NCBI GenBank assembly: GCA_934217675.1
Contig: CAKQCV010000073.1
Coordinates: 1 to 11,848 of the forward strand
Direction: 5' to 3'
DNA from: an uncultured Prevotella sp.
GTDB taxonomy: Bacteria > Bacteroidota > Bacteroidia > Bacteroidales > Bacteroidaceae
Length of the DNA stretch: 11,848 nucleotides
A program made the position numbers and the translations under genes. Under the pieces are notes generated by a model, which was not told the DNA's origin, did no database searches, and worked only from the letters and a program-made list of their open reading frames with translations. Shown here in pieces: positions 1 to 6,669 of this stretch. How positions within the stretch are numbered: position 1 is the first letter of the stretch; each line of letters starts with the position of its first letter.

Positions 1-138
1 GAACTACTTCAATATTCCTCACTCGCTTGCTTTATGTCGATTTGGCAACTTTGTGCAAATCTACTCATTCCCAACTGTTTACGTTCCAACCTCTCTTATT
101 CGCCCGTGGCTACTTTAGAGCGTTATGTTAAAGAATGA
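1..138 (+). CDS. Possible 3' end of an unidentified gene (left-edge open frame)
   Basis: Frame 1 is open from the first base through 45 codons to a TGA at 136-138 and ends ...VATLERYVKE. The stop runs directly into a strong hairpin, an arrangement typical of a gene end. I do not recognise the peptide, which is rich in Cys, Leu, Ser and Asn, and no domain is visible. Another plus frame stays open almost as long, to about 115, so the open frame may be chance. No start is visible because the window begins inside it. This is a doubtful call. Confidence 0.2.
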   Translation, partial: ELLQYSSLACFMSIWQLCANLLIPNCLRSNLSYSPVATLERYVKE

Positions 139-174
139 AAGCCGTAGGCTTGGCTGCTGCAAGCTTACGGCTTT
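138..174. terminator. Strong hairpin, probable terminator
   Basis: AAAGCCGTAGGCTTG (138-152) pairs with CAAGCTTACGGCTTT (160-174). The stem is 15 bp with a single G-U pair around a 7-nt loop. The T-tracts on both sides are short and interrupted (CTTTCTATG on plus, CTTTCATTC on minus), so direction is uncertain. It could end the left-edge frame or transcripts arriving from the minus-strand genes. Confidence 0.5.
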
Positions 175-250
175 CTATGTGCTAACTATAGGCTCCGCAG
201 CAATGACTGCACTGAAAAGGATCCTTCATCACATATTGATTGTATATTGA

Positions 251-289
251 CAAAGACTGTTTCTGCTGGGGAGTGTTTAGATGTCTTTG
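251..289 (-). terminator. Weak inverted repeat downstream of the lipocalin-like gene
   Basis: CAAAGAC (251-257) and GTCTTTG (283-289) form a perfect 7-bp stem around a 25-nt loop, 13 bases past the stop of the minus-strand lipoprotein gene. There is no clear T-tract. It may contribute to ending the Wzi-lipocalin transcript, but the hairpin at 138-174 is the stronger candidate. Confidence 0.22.
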
Positions 290-302
290 ATAGCTGTATA
301 AT

Positions 303-755
303 CTAAAACTTCTTGAAAGTAAGTTTCAGCATCTGCGACTGCAACTGCATTTTATTTGAAGAAATGCTGATAACCTTAAATTCTTCATTGATTTTATTTA
401 TTCCATAAGGAGTTAGAAAGAACAATTCTGATTCGTTGGTTATCGGTTTATCACCATTTTCACGGTCGTAAACATAAGGCTCTGTCAGGAACAGGGCATT
501 ATGCTCATGAGAGAAACGCATCAGAATAGGCTGGTAAGAACCGTCTTTGTCGTCTGTCTGCATCAACTTATATTGAAAACACCAATATATTCTTTTTTTC
601 GACATGTCGAGTTTGCCTCCTGTAGAAACAGTATCGACCATGACCAAATGCCACATGCCATCGAAGGCACCAGCACCGGATGTTTCCAACTCGCACGAGC
701 TGAACATGCCTGAAGCTACTGCAACAGAGAGTAACAGGAATAAAAACTTTTTCAT
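303..755 (-). CDS. Lipocalin-like domain lipoprotein
   Basis: This 150-residue protein resembles the short lipocalin-like lipoproteins common in Bacteroidales, whose ligand and function are unknown. Residues 1-20 form a lipoprotein signal (MKKFLFLLLSVAVASGMFSS) and Cys21 is the expected lipidated residue. The mature part opens with CELETS, then an FDGMWHLVMVDT segment around residues 31-42 that matches the first strand and Trp signature of these small beta-barrels. The chain ends LKLTFKKF, as expected for a closing strand. The length is normal for the family. Its start lies 20 bp after the stop of the Wzi gene on the same strand, so the two are probably co-transcribed. A role beside Wzi in the envelope is inference; the fold assignment rests on recalled similarity. 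Confidence 0.78.
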   Translation of the reverse strand: MKKFLFLLLSVAVASGMFSSCELETSGAGAFDGMWHLVMVDTVSTGGKLDMSKKRIYWCFQYKLMQTDDKDGSYQPILMRFSHEHNALFLTEPYVYDRENGDKPITNESELFFLTPYGINKINEEFKVISISSNKMQLQSQMLKLTFKKF

Positions 756-775
756 TTAACCGTAAAAATCAATCT

Positions 776-2359
776 TTAAAAACTAAATGTTCCTTTCTTT
801 GAAACCGTAAGCTGGAAACCGGCATTGCTGCCAAGTATTCCGCCGAAATCCATTCCATATCCACACTTTACCGACCATCCGCCAAGAGTGTTGCCTGTGA
901 ACTTATATGCCGCCTCTGCGAGGAAGCTTATATTATGACGCTTGTCGAGATATGGCGAAGCGTATGTTCCAAGACCTTCTTGATATGTGGCAAGCAAACG
1001 GTATGAAGCGTTGGCTGACAGATTACCGTCAATACCCACATGGAATGCCATGAATCTGTTGTCTTCAACATTTATTATGCCATTGGTATTGTATATTGGC
1101 GAACGGTATAACGGATTGCCCATCACCTGCCCCCAATGTTGCCAACCTGAATATATGTTGTGGTTGTAATAGTTGTCAATTCCTCCTATATGGTCGGGGA
1201 TTGTCACGGTATGGTCGTGATAGATAGGTCCGCTCTGATACTTGGTGTAGAGATACTCCACAACAATGTTTTTCAACAAGCTTCCGTATTTGAAATTAAT
1301 ATCTGCTCCAAGCATCATATCTTTCAAATCATAAAGGATATAACGGTTTTTCTTTCTTACTTGCCATTCGTCACCTTTGCCATACCCATCGTAATCAAGA
1401 AGAAACATCGCTGAATGGTCTTCAAAAAACTTGTCCATATACAAGCCTGCTTTCCACGTTGGTGCTTCATAATTCAAGCGCAACATCCAGCTTCCAAGCA
1501 TGTCTCCTTCAGCATTCTTATAGTTTTCTCCGTCGGTAACATCTTTTCCTCCGGGTACAAATGCATTCCAAAATGCTTTCAAATCTTTTCTGCCCACAAT
1601 TTTGTTCACACTGCCATCGGATGCCACCTGATAGGAGTTTCCACCGAACAATGTTGCCATCTCAAGTCCTACCTCAGCAGAAAACGGATACATTCCAGCA
1701 TCTTCTTTCCCTATCCGGATAAAACCTGATTTTGAATGGTATAAGGTATTGGTCACGTATTTGCTTTTTCTGGAAGTAAAATCTTTCTGCCATGAGTTGT
1801 CGGTGAGGACTCCATAGGCTACATGCCCCCTTAGTTGCAACCAACCGCCTGTTAGAGGAATTGTCCAATAGTCCTCAAGTGCAAGTCTGACTTGTGGTAT
1901 CGGACGGGCATTCTTGCCAAATGTCTGTGAGCCACTGCTCAAACTGTTGTTTTTCAAGTTCATCGGGATTTCCTTACTGCCAACGGTCAGGGTGCCGTGG
2001 AGCCATCTGCCCTGAACAAAGGCTTGCTGAACAACAAAGCTACTGGTATAGTTGTATGGCACGGCTATGTCTACACCATACCCGTATCCAACTTTCTTGT
2101 CTGCGTCATTGTTGATGCTGCGCAATAACTCACCACGAAGATAACCGTTGTTATCATCAAGAGAGCTTAATCCATACTTATTTGCATTAAGCCATAGTGG
2201 GGTGCTTCCTTTGGAAAAGGATGTCTGAGCCTCAACTGTGTATTCCAAGTTACCTGTCGTTACATTTTCATGATTCACATCATCTAAAAATGTATGTGCC
2301 TTGGTATTATTATTGGGCACAACGGCAAACAACAGTTCAGCAAATAATATTTTCTTCAT
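776..2359 (-). CDS. Capsule assembly Wzi-family outer-membrane protein
   Basis: A 527-residue protein resembling the Bacteroidales Wzi family. E. coli Wzi is an outer-membrane beta-barrel lectin that helps attach group 1 capsule; the Bacteroidales members are mostly uncharacterised. Recognisable segments include the TPLWLNANKYGL stretch near the mature N-terminus, RPIPQVRLALEDYW, and many alternating aromatic strands up to the end (LTVSKKGTFSF). I chose the start at 2359 because MKKILF begins a signal peptide, a purine-rich AAGGGAAG precedes it, and the longer reading would begin at TTG (2405-2407), overlapping the -7 edge of the likely promoter. The signal peptide is odd: Glu8 interrupts the hydrophobic core and NNNTKA forms the cleavage region. 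The frame is intact. It is first in a probable operon with the lipocalin-like gene. Confidence 0.85.
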   Translation of the reverse strand: MKKILFAELLFAVVPNNNTKAHTFLDDVNHENVTTGNLEYTVEAQTSFSKGSTPLWLNANKYGLSSLDDNNGYLRGELLRSINNDADKKVGYGYGVDIAVPYNYTSSFVVQQAFVQGRWLHGTLTVGSKEIPMNLKNNSLSSGSQTFGKNARPIPQVRLALEDYWTIPLTGGWLQLRGHVAYGVLTDNSWQKDFTSRKSKYVTNTLYHSKSGFIRIGKEDAGMYPFSAEVGLEMATLFGGNSYQVASDGSVNKIVGRKDLKAFWNAFVPGGKDVTDGENYKNAEGDMLGSWMLRLNYEAPTWKAGLYMDKFFEDHSAMFLLDYDGYGKGDEWQVRKKNRYILYDLKDMMLGADINFKYGSLLKNIVVEYLYTKYQSGPIYHDHTVTIPDHIGGIDNYYNHNIYSGWQHWGQVMGNPLYRSPIYNTNGIINVEDNRFMAFHVGIDGNLSANASYRLLATYQEGLGTYASPYLDKRHNISFLAEAAYKFTGNTLGGWSVKCGYGMDFGGILGSNAGFQLTVSKKGTFSF

Positions 2360-2394
2360 TGATTGATTTTCTTCCCTTAATTGCAAATTATGTG

Positions 2395-2429
2395 CGAAGT
2401 TAATCAATTTTATGATAATACACTAAAAA
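2395..2429 (-). promoter_or_regulatory. Candidate Bacteroidetes promoter for the Wzi operon
   Basis: On the minus strand, TAACTTCG (2395-2402) is one base off TAnnTTTG. A TTTTTAG run (2423-2429, ending TTAG at 2423-2426) sits at the -33 position with a 20-nt spacer. Transcription would begin near 2388, giving a leader of about 29 nt before ATG at 2359. This supports the shorter Wzi start. Confidence 0.45.
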
Positions 2430-2524
2430 CACAAGATAAATAACACTAAGAAAAACAATGTTTAAGAAAGAAAGGACAAGAATAGCATTATGTAGGGATT
2501 TTCCCCGCACTTTTAGGGAAAAGC

Positions 2525-2557
2525 CTTGCTTGGTTACAGTTTTTATTTGTTTCTTTG
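2525..2557 (+). promoter_or_regulatory. Candidate promoter for the Arg/Gly/Asn-rich protein gene
   Basis: TTTCTTTG (2550-2557) matches TAnnTTTG except for the A, and CTTG (2525-2528) lies 21 nt upstream as a -33-like element. The start would be near 2563, leaving a short A-rich leader (AAACAACTAAAAACAG) before ATG at 2588. A-rich leaders without a Shine-Dalgarno sequence are usual in this phylum. Confidence 0.4.
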
Positions 2558-2587
2558 CAGCAGAAATAAAAAACAACTAAAAACAGA

Positions 2588-3685
2588 ATGATTATGAAAC
2601 GGTTTATATTATCTATGGCTATGTTGCTCACCGTTGCTGTTTCAACAATGGCTATGAGCTACGAACAGGCAAGAGACAGAGCGCTTTTCCTTACAGACAA
2701 GATGGCTTACGAGCTTAATCTGAACGATGAGCAATATGAAGCAGCATACGAAGTTAATCTTGATTATCTTATGAGTATAAACACTTATGATGACCTGTAT
2801 GGAACTTACTGGACAAGGAGAAATCTTGATCTTAGCTATATTCTCATGGACTGGCAGTATGATGCTTTCTGCTCTGCTGCATACTTCTACCGTCCGCTGG
2901 TATGGACAAACGGGGTATGGAGGTTCAGCATATATGCAAGATATCCACACCGCACATATTTCTATTTTGGCAGACCGGCTTTCTATACAACTTACTGTGG
3001 AGGACACAGTTGGAGAATGAACGGAGGACGAAGTTGGTATCATGGAAGAACTTTCGGTCCGAGACCTGGCGAGAGTCGCTTTGGAATGAGAGACAGATTT
3101 GACCGTGGCGACTTTAAGGGTTCAAGAAATCATGGTGGATTTGACAGAAGAAATGACAGAGGACCGGGAAGGAACGACAACGGCAACTTCAATGGTGGAA
3201 GAAGAAATGACAGAAACAACAATGATGGCTTCAACAACAGAAGACCGGGAAGAAACGACAACAGCGGATTTAACGGAAGAAGACCTAACGACAACGGTAA
3301 CTATTCTGATAGAAACGACAGTCAAAACAATCGCGGAAACAACAGGGGAAACAGCGGATTCTCTGGTATCAGAATAGACAACAATGGCAAAAGAGGAACA
3401 ATGAAAAGAGCTGATCTGGGCAACGAAAAAACTAAAGAAATAACAAGAATACAAAGCAGTACTCGTGAAACAGTGAACAGACCAGCAAAAATGAACAATA
3501 ATTTTTCTTCGTCTTCTTCTCGCAGATCTATACAAAGAGAAAGTTCAATACAGAACTCACGCCCGGCTTCAACATTCAGTCCGAGCAGAAGCATGGGAGG
3601 AAACAACGGAGGCTCAAACAGAAGTTTCAATTCCAACGGTGGTGGGCGCTCTAACGGTGGCGGACATTTCGGTGGAAGAAGATAA
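2588..3685 (+). CDS. Secreted protein with conserved N-terminal domain and Arg/Gly/Asn-rich tail
   Basis: A 365-residue exported protein of unknown function, similar in plan to a family I recall in Bacteroidales. Residues 1-22 are a signal peptide (start MIM or the ATG two codons later). Residues about 24-145 form a conserved domain: a helical part (YEQARDRALFLTDKMAYELN, then DEQYEAAYEVNLDYL), which superficially recalls Spy/CpxP-like helices, followed by an aromatic-rich segment (FYRPLVWTNGVWRFSIYARY) ending near YCGGHSW. Residues about 146-260 are strongly basic and low-complexity, built from GRNDN, GFN and RRP units. The rest is Ser/Asn/Arg-rich, ending GGGHFGGRR. There are no catalytic motifs. 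The tail is expected to be disordered and could bind polyanions such as capsule, LPS or nucleic acid; that is inference. It is divergent from the Wzi operon and the only well-supported plus-strand gene. Confidence 0.85.
   Translation: MIMKRFILSMAMLLTVAVSTMAMSYEQARDRALFLTDKMAYELNLNDEQYEAAYEVNLDYLMSINTYDDLYGTYWTRRNLDLSYILMDWQYDAFCSAAYFYRPLVWTNGVWRFSIYARYPHRTYFYFGRPAFYTTYCGGHSWRMNGGRSWYHGRTFGPRPGESRFGMRDRFDRGDFKGSRNHGGFDRRNDRGPGRNDNGNFNGGRRNDRNNNDGFNNRRPGRNDNSGFNGRRPNDNGNYSDRNDSQNNRGNNRGNSGFSGIRIDNNGKRGTMKRADLGNEKTKEITRIQSSTRETVNRPAKMNNNFSSSSSRRSIQRESSIQNSRPASTFSPSRSMGGNNGGSNRSFNSNGGGRSNGGGHFGGRR
3161..3262 (+). repeat. Degenerate coding repeats in the Arg/Gly/Asn-rich tail
   Basis: GGACCGGGAAGGAACGACAA (3161-3180) recurs as AGACCGGGAAGAAACGACAA (3242-3261), 81 bp or 27 codons later, each encoding (R)(G/P)PGRND-like residues. 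Shorter GGAAGAAGA.AACGAC units lie between and after them up to about 3330. The repeats are in frame and imperfect, consistent with expansion by duplication or slippage followed by drift. Confidence 0.6.
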
Positions 3686-3699
3686 CGAATTTACATACT

Positions 3700-3735
3700 A
3701 AAAAAGGATGGTGCACAATGGCATCATCCTTTTTT
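3700..3735. terminator. Bidirectional intrinsic terminator
   Basis: AAAAAAGGATGGTGC (3700-3714) pairs with GCATCATCCTTTTTT (3721-3735): a 15-bp stem with one G-U pair and a 6-nt loop. It is flanked by an A-tract on one side and a T-tract on the other, so it works on both strands. It lies between the convergent stops of the Arg/Gly/Asn-rich gene (3685) and trxB (3753). Confidence 0.9.
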
Positions 3736-3752
3736 CTGTATATATAAATAGC

Positions 3753-4685
3753 TTAAAGATTCATTAGATATCTCTCGGCTTCAAGTGCAGCCTTGCAACC
3801 GCTTGCTGCTGCTGTTATTGCCTGTCGGTATACAGGGTCGGCAACGTCACCGGCAACAAACACTCCAGAAATCTTTGTGCGTGGTGTGCCTTCGATAGTC
3901 TTTATATAACCTGTCTCATCAGTTTCAAGCCATTCCTTGAATATATCAGAGTTTGGCTTATGACCGATAGCGAGAAAGAATCCATCAATCTGAATGTCAA
4001 CATTCTCCTCGTCCGACTCGCCTTTACGCTTTACCAAATGTGCTCCCTCTACACCATTCTCACCAAACAAGCCAACTGTATTGTGTTCAAAAAGAACTTC
4101 TATGTTTTCTGTGTTAAGCACTCGCTCTTGCATAACCTTTGAGGCACGAAGAAATGGCTTGCGGACAATAAGATACACTTTCTTTGCCAATCCCGAAAGA
4201 TAAAGAGCATCCTCACATGCTGTATCACCACCACCTACCACGGCAACCGTCTTCTTGCGATAGAAGAAACCATCGCATGTGGCACATGCTGATACACCCA
4301 TGCCATTATATTTCTGTTCATCGGGCAGTCCGAGATATTTTGCAGATGCACCAGTAGCGATTATTACGGTGTCAGCCTCAAGCTCCGTACCATCATCTGT
4401 AGTCAACTTATAAGGAGCCTTGCTAAAATCAACCTTTGTTATCTCACCATCACGGATGTCTGCTCCAAAACGCTCTGCTTGCTCGCGAATGTCGTTCATC
4501 ATTTGTCCACCCATAACTCCCTCTGGATAACCTGGAAAGTTCTCAACCATCGTGGTTTGTGTCAACTGACCGCCTGTAAGTAATCCACAATACTCCACTG
4601 GCTTCAAGTTTGCTCTTGAAGCATATATAGCAGCAGTGTATCCCGCAGGACCGCTACCTATAATAGCGCATTTTACGTGTTCCAT
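3753..4685 (-). CDS. trxB: Thioredoxin-disulfide reductase
   Basis: A 310-residue flavoenzyme, the normal length for low-molecular-weight bacterial TrxB, which uses NADPH to reduce thioredoxin in the cytoplasm. The FAD-binding GSGPAG lies at residues 10-15, the ATG motif at 110-112, the redox-active CATC at 134-137, the NADPH-binding GGGDTA at 151-156, and the C-terminal FAD motif GDVAD at 279-283. The segment usually written HRRxxFR, which grips the NADPH 2'-phosphate, reads VRKPFLR (174-180), so the basic residues are kept in altered form. It starts 22 bp after the gpx stop on the same strand, so both are probably expressed from the gpx promoter. The pairing suggests that reduced thioredoxin feeds the peroxidase. 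Confidence 0.97.
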   Translation of the reverse strand: MEHVKCAIIGSGPAGYTAAIYASRANLKPVEYCGLLTGGQLTQTTMVENFPGYPEGVMGGQMMNDIREQAERFGADIRDGEITKVDFSKAPYKLTTDDGTELEADTVIIATGASAKYLGLPDEQKYNGMGVSACATCDGFFYRKKTVAVVGGGDTACEDALYLSGLAKKVYLIVRKPFLRASKVMQERVLNTENIEVLFEHNTVGLFGENGVEGAHLVKRKGESDEENVDIQIDGFFLAIGHKPNSDIFKEWLETDETGYIKTIEGTPRTKISGVFVAGDVADPVYRQAITAAASGCKAALEAERYLMNL

Positions 4686-4707
4686 AATTTATAATTAGAT
4701 ATGAAAG

Positions 4708-5256
4708 TTATAATAGTTCTTCTATTTTCTTTGCTATATCATCTATACTTTCTGTTGGCTCAAAACGCTCTACAACCATTCCATATTTATTTACAAGGAA
4801 TTTCGTAAAGTTCCATTTGATATCCGACTTTTCTTTATAATCTGGATCTTCCTTTGACAACATCTCGTCGAGTACTTTTGCCAACGGATGATTCTCATTC
4901 CATCCAGCAAATCCTTTTTGTGATGTCAAGAACTTGTAAAGAGGATCTGCATCCGCTCCGTTCACTTTCACTTTCTTAAAACGTGGAAATTCTGTGCCGT
5001 AGTTCAATTTGCAGAACTCATGGATTGACTCGTCTGTGCCAGGGGCTTGCTGTCCGAACTGGTTGCAAGGAAAATCGAGAATCTCGAATCCCTGACTGTG
5101 ATATTTCTCGTATAGCTTTTCCAATTCCTCATACTGCGGTGTGAACCCACACTTTGTGGCTGTGTTGACAATCAGTAATACCTCGTTGGCATACTCCTTC
5201 AGAGCTACCATCTTTCCTTTTCTGTCCTTAACCGAAAAGTCAAATACTGTATTCAT
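4708..5256 (-). CDS. Glutathione peroxidase-family thiol peroxidase (probably thioredoxin-dependent)
   Basis: A 182-residue peroxidase of the GPx family with Cys in place of selenocysteine. The peroxidatic Cys36 lies in NTATKCGFTPQY. The family tetrad appears complete: Cys36, Gln70 (NQFGQQ), Trp148 and Asn149 (KWNF). Cys64 is in the conserved FPCNQF. Cys82 (HEFCKLNYG) sits where thioredoxin-dependent members carry their resolving cysteine, about 46 residues after the peroxidatic one. That and the directly adjacent trxB argue for thioredoxin rather than glutathione as reductant; Bacteroidales generally lack glutathione. No signal peptide is present, so it should act on cytoplasmic peroxides. 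The start ATG at 5256 gives MNTVFDF, the usual family opening. Confidence 0.95.
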   Translation of the reverse strand: MNTVFDFSVKDRKGKMVALKEYANEVLLIVNTATKCGFTPQYEELEKLYEKYHSQGFEILDFPCNQFGQQAPGTDESIHEFCKLNYGTEFPRFKKVKVNGADADPLYKFLTSQKGFAGWNENHPLAKVLDEMLSKEDPDYKEKSDIKWNFTKFLVNKYGMVVERFEPTESIDDIAKKIEELL

Positions 5257-5361
5257 TTTCTTTATTCTTTGTTATTATGTTTTTATTTGTCGTTCTGTCG
5301 TTTTGCTTCCTGTACTCCACCTTTATTCTCTCAAAGCAAAGCATAAGGGGATTTACTATTG

Positions 5362-5369
5362 CAAAAGTA
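5362..5369 (-). promoter_or_regulatory. -7 box of the gpx-trxB operon
   Basis: On the minus strand, TACTTTTG is a perfect match to the Bacteroidetes TAnnTTTG box. No good -33 TTTG is seen at 19-21 nt upstream, only TTATC/TGTT-like sequence. Transcription would begin near 5355, giving a leader of about 98 nt, long enough to hold regulation, although I see no strong hairpin in it. Confidence 0.6.
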
Positions 5370-5418
5370 CTCATTTAAATTGAAAACTGATAACAGACGA
5401 TAGATAATTTGAGTTTTT

Positions 5419-6444
5419 TTACAAACCGAAGTCCATTGTTGCAGCAGTTTTCTCAACAGCTTTCTCCGTATGGTCTGGCAGATTGCAGAAGAAATCAATT
5501 TTATTGCCAAGTTTTTTCTCAAGCTCACTAATAGAGATGGCATAGCCCTTCAAATTGTCGTCACCATGATATTCATTCTTGTGCTCAAACCAGAAAGCAA
5601 TGCCAGAATAGACATTAAGACTGGTGCGCTTCCACACCACGGCTGCATAGAAATATTTTGGCACGATTAGTTTGCTGTCAATGCGTTTTAATATCTGATC
5701 CTCACGGTCAATAGTACCACCCTTGCAGACAAATAAAGTGTCGTTGGTTCCAAACCTGCTACTTAATGTGAAGTTATGCACAAAATTCTCCATCGTCAGC
5801 CAAAGACCTTTATACTGGTGTTTTGGGTCGCTGCCGTTGAAAATACTGTATTGTGGCTGCATGTTCGTCAAATAGAAAGTCTGCTTGTTTATCTCGCCAA
5901 CTTCAGTCTTTGAATAACTGTTGTACGTACGGTCGTTAGAATTGCAGATATGACCATGGTCAAAACCTGAACCATACAGACAGTCACGCACATTACTGTT
6001 TTCCGATTTATAATAATAGTCAGCAAGTGTCAGATTTGTCGTATCAAAAAAATAAGCTGCAGACATGCTCGTTTGCGAAACATATCTATCTCCACTCCAT
6101 CTCTTGCTATTGCCTGCAATATTCTTTTTTGTCAGGATATAGCACGACCAGCGGCTGCTCTTTAAATCCTTATCCCACTCCACGCAGTAGTTCACACCAT
6201 CGGCATCAAAAGATTTATCGTTTGTACGGTATGCGATAAATTGGCTGTTTCCACCTTGCAGATGCGGCACTTCTATGCGTGTTGCTGCCTTATCGGTATA
6301 TACGGTGTTTTTATTGTCGTTTCTCTCTGCGGTTGTTCCTCCTGTTCCATTGCCATCGTTATCGCCGCCACATGACGCAAGCATAACAGCAAAAAGCGAG
6401 GCATATACAACAGTTTTTAATGATATACACCTAAAAATATTCAT
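5419..6444 (-). CDS. DNA/RNA non-specific endonuclease, lipoprotein
   Basis: A 341-residue beta-beta-alpha-metal nuclease of the Serratia nuclease (NucA/NUC1) type, which cuts DNA and RNA using one Mg2+ ion. Residues 1-24 are a lipoprotein signal with lipobox LASC and lipidated Cys25, then an acidic, Gly/Asn-rich linker to about residue 48, so it is probably membrane-anchored in the envelope or on the surface. The catalytic DRGH motif reads DHGH (162-165); His165 matches the general base. TNMQPQ (193-198) supplies the metal-binding Asn194, and Glu219 fits the second metal-side acidic residue. Length and segment order match Bacteroidales homologs. The Arg-to-His change at 163 (codon CAT at 5956-5958) is one transition from CGT and may alter activity. 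It is separated from rpmE2 by a terminator, so it is probably transcribed alone, though I found no convincing promoter. Confidence 0.9.
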   Translation of the reverse strand: MNIFRCISLKTVVYASLFAVMLASCGGDNDGNGTGGTTAERNDNKNTVYTDKAATRIEVPHLQGGNSQFIAYRTNDKSFDADGVNYCVEWDKDLKSSRWSCYILTKKNIAGNSKRWSGDRYVSQTSMSAAYFFDTTNLTLADYYYKSENSNVRDCLYGSGFDHGHICNSNDRTYNSYSKTEVGEINKQTFYLTNMQPQYSIFNGSDPKHQYKGLWLTMENFVHNFTLSSRFGTNDTLFVCKGGTIDREDQILKRIDSKLIVPKYFYAAVVWKRTSLNVYSGIAFWFEHKNEYHGDDNLKGYAISISELEKKLGNKIDFFCNLPDHTEKAVEKTAATMDFGL

Positions 6445-6492
6445 AGTTTATATTGCTTTTCTATTTAAAGTTGTATTGTTTCTTCTCTTTAT

Positions 6493-6542
6493 AATTATAT
6501 ATTGGTTATTCCCTCTACAATTATATTGGTTCTTATCTCAAC
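6493..6542. repeat. Short AT-rich tandem repeat upstream of the nuclease gene
   Basis: Two imperfect copies of about 25 nt lie head to tail: AATTATATATTGGTTATTCC followed by CTCTAC (6493-6518), and AATTATATTGGTTCTTATCT followed by CAAC (6519-6542). A weaker third unit starts AATTGCATTTATTCTC at 6543. The 14-mer ATAATTATATATTG at 6491-6504 recurs exactly at 6648-6661. The region is 49-99 bp upstream of the nuclease start, so it could be regulatory, but AT-rich chance similarity is possible. Confidence 0.35.
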
Positions 6543-6553
6543 AATTGCATTTA

Positions 6554-6568
6554 TTCTCTTTAAGAGAA
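6554..6568. repeat. Perfect 15-nt palindrome
   Basis: TTCTCTTTAAGAGAA consists of two 7-nt arms around one base. It lies between the nuclease gene's upstream region and the rpmE2 terminator. It is too short-looped for a hairpin and would suit a dimeric DNA-binding protein, but there is no independent support for an operator. Confidence 0.25.
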
Positions 6569-6589
6569 CGGGATTCGGCATAAAAACAA

Positions 6590-6633
6590 AAAGTGTGTTC
6601 ATGCGCATATGCAACTACGCTTGAACACACTTT
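6590..6633 (-). terminator. Intrinsic terminator of rpmE2
   Basis: On the minus strand, AAAGTGTGTTCA pairs perfectly with TGAACACACTTT (12 bp), with a further GCG/CGC pairing beyond a single mismatch. The stem is followed by TTTTTGTTTTTA. It lies 37 bp past the rpmE2 stop and insulates the downstream nuclease gene. Confidence 0.85.
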
Positions 6634-6669
6634 CTATTTCTTCCTTAATAATTATATATTGTATATATA

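Noticed and set aside
186..302. Minus-strand open frame continuing after the lipocalin-like stop, and a Cys-rich short frame (QCSHCCGAYS)
   Set aside because: Both are under 45 codons, have no suitable start or homology I recognise, and the Cys cluster is too short to call a zinc-binding protein.
2360..2407. Longer Wzi start (MINFAHNLQL...) at 2407
   Set aside because: It would need a TTG start overlapping the -7 box edge, and it puts 16 polar residues ahead of an obvious signal peptide starting at 2359.
3122..3636. Overlapping minus-strand frames of 137 and 104 codons opposite the Arg/Gly/Asn-rich gene
   Set aside because: They are Ser/Val- or Leu-rich mirror translations of low-complexity AGA/AAC-rich coding DNA. 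They have no upstream promoter or start context, and the plus frame has a signal peptide and a conserved domain.
5331..5543. Minus-strand frame of 70 codons overlapping the nuclease 3' end and the gpx promoter
   Set aside because: It is out of frame with the nuclease, contains the TACTTTTG box and ends in leader sequence; no protein-like features.
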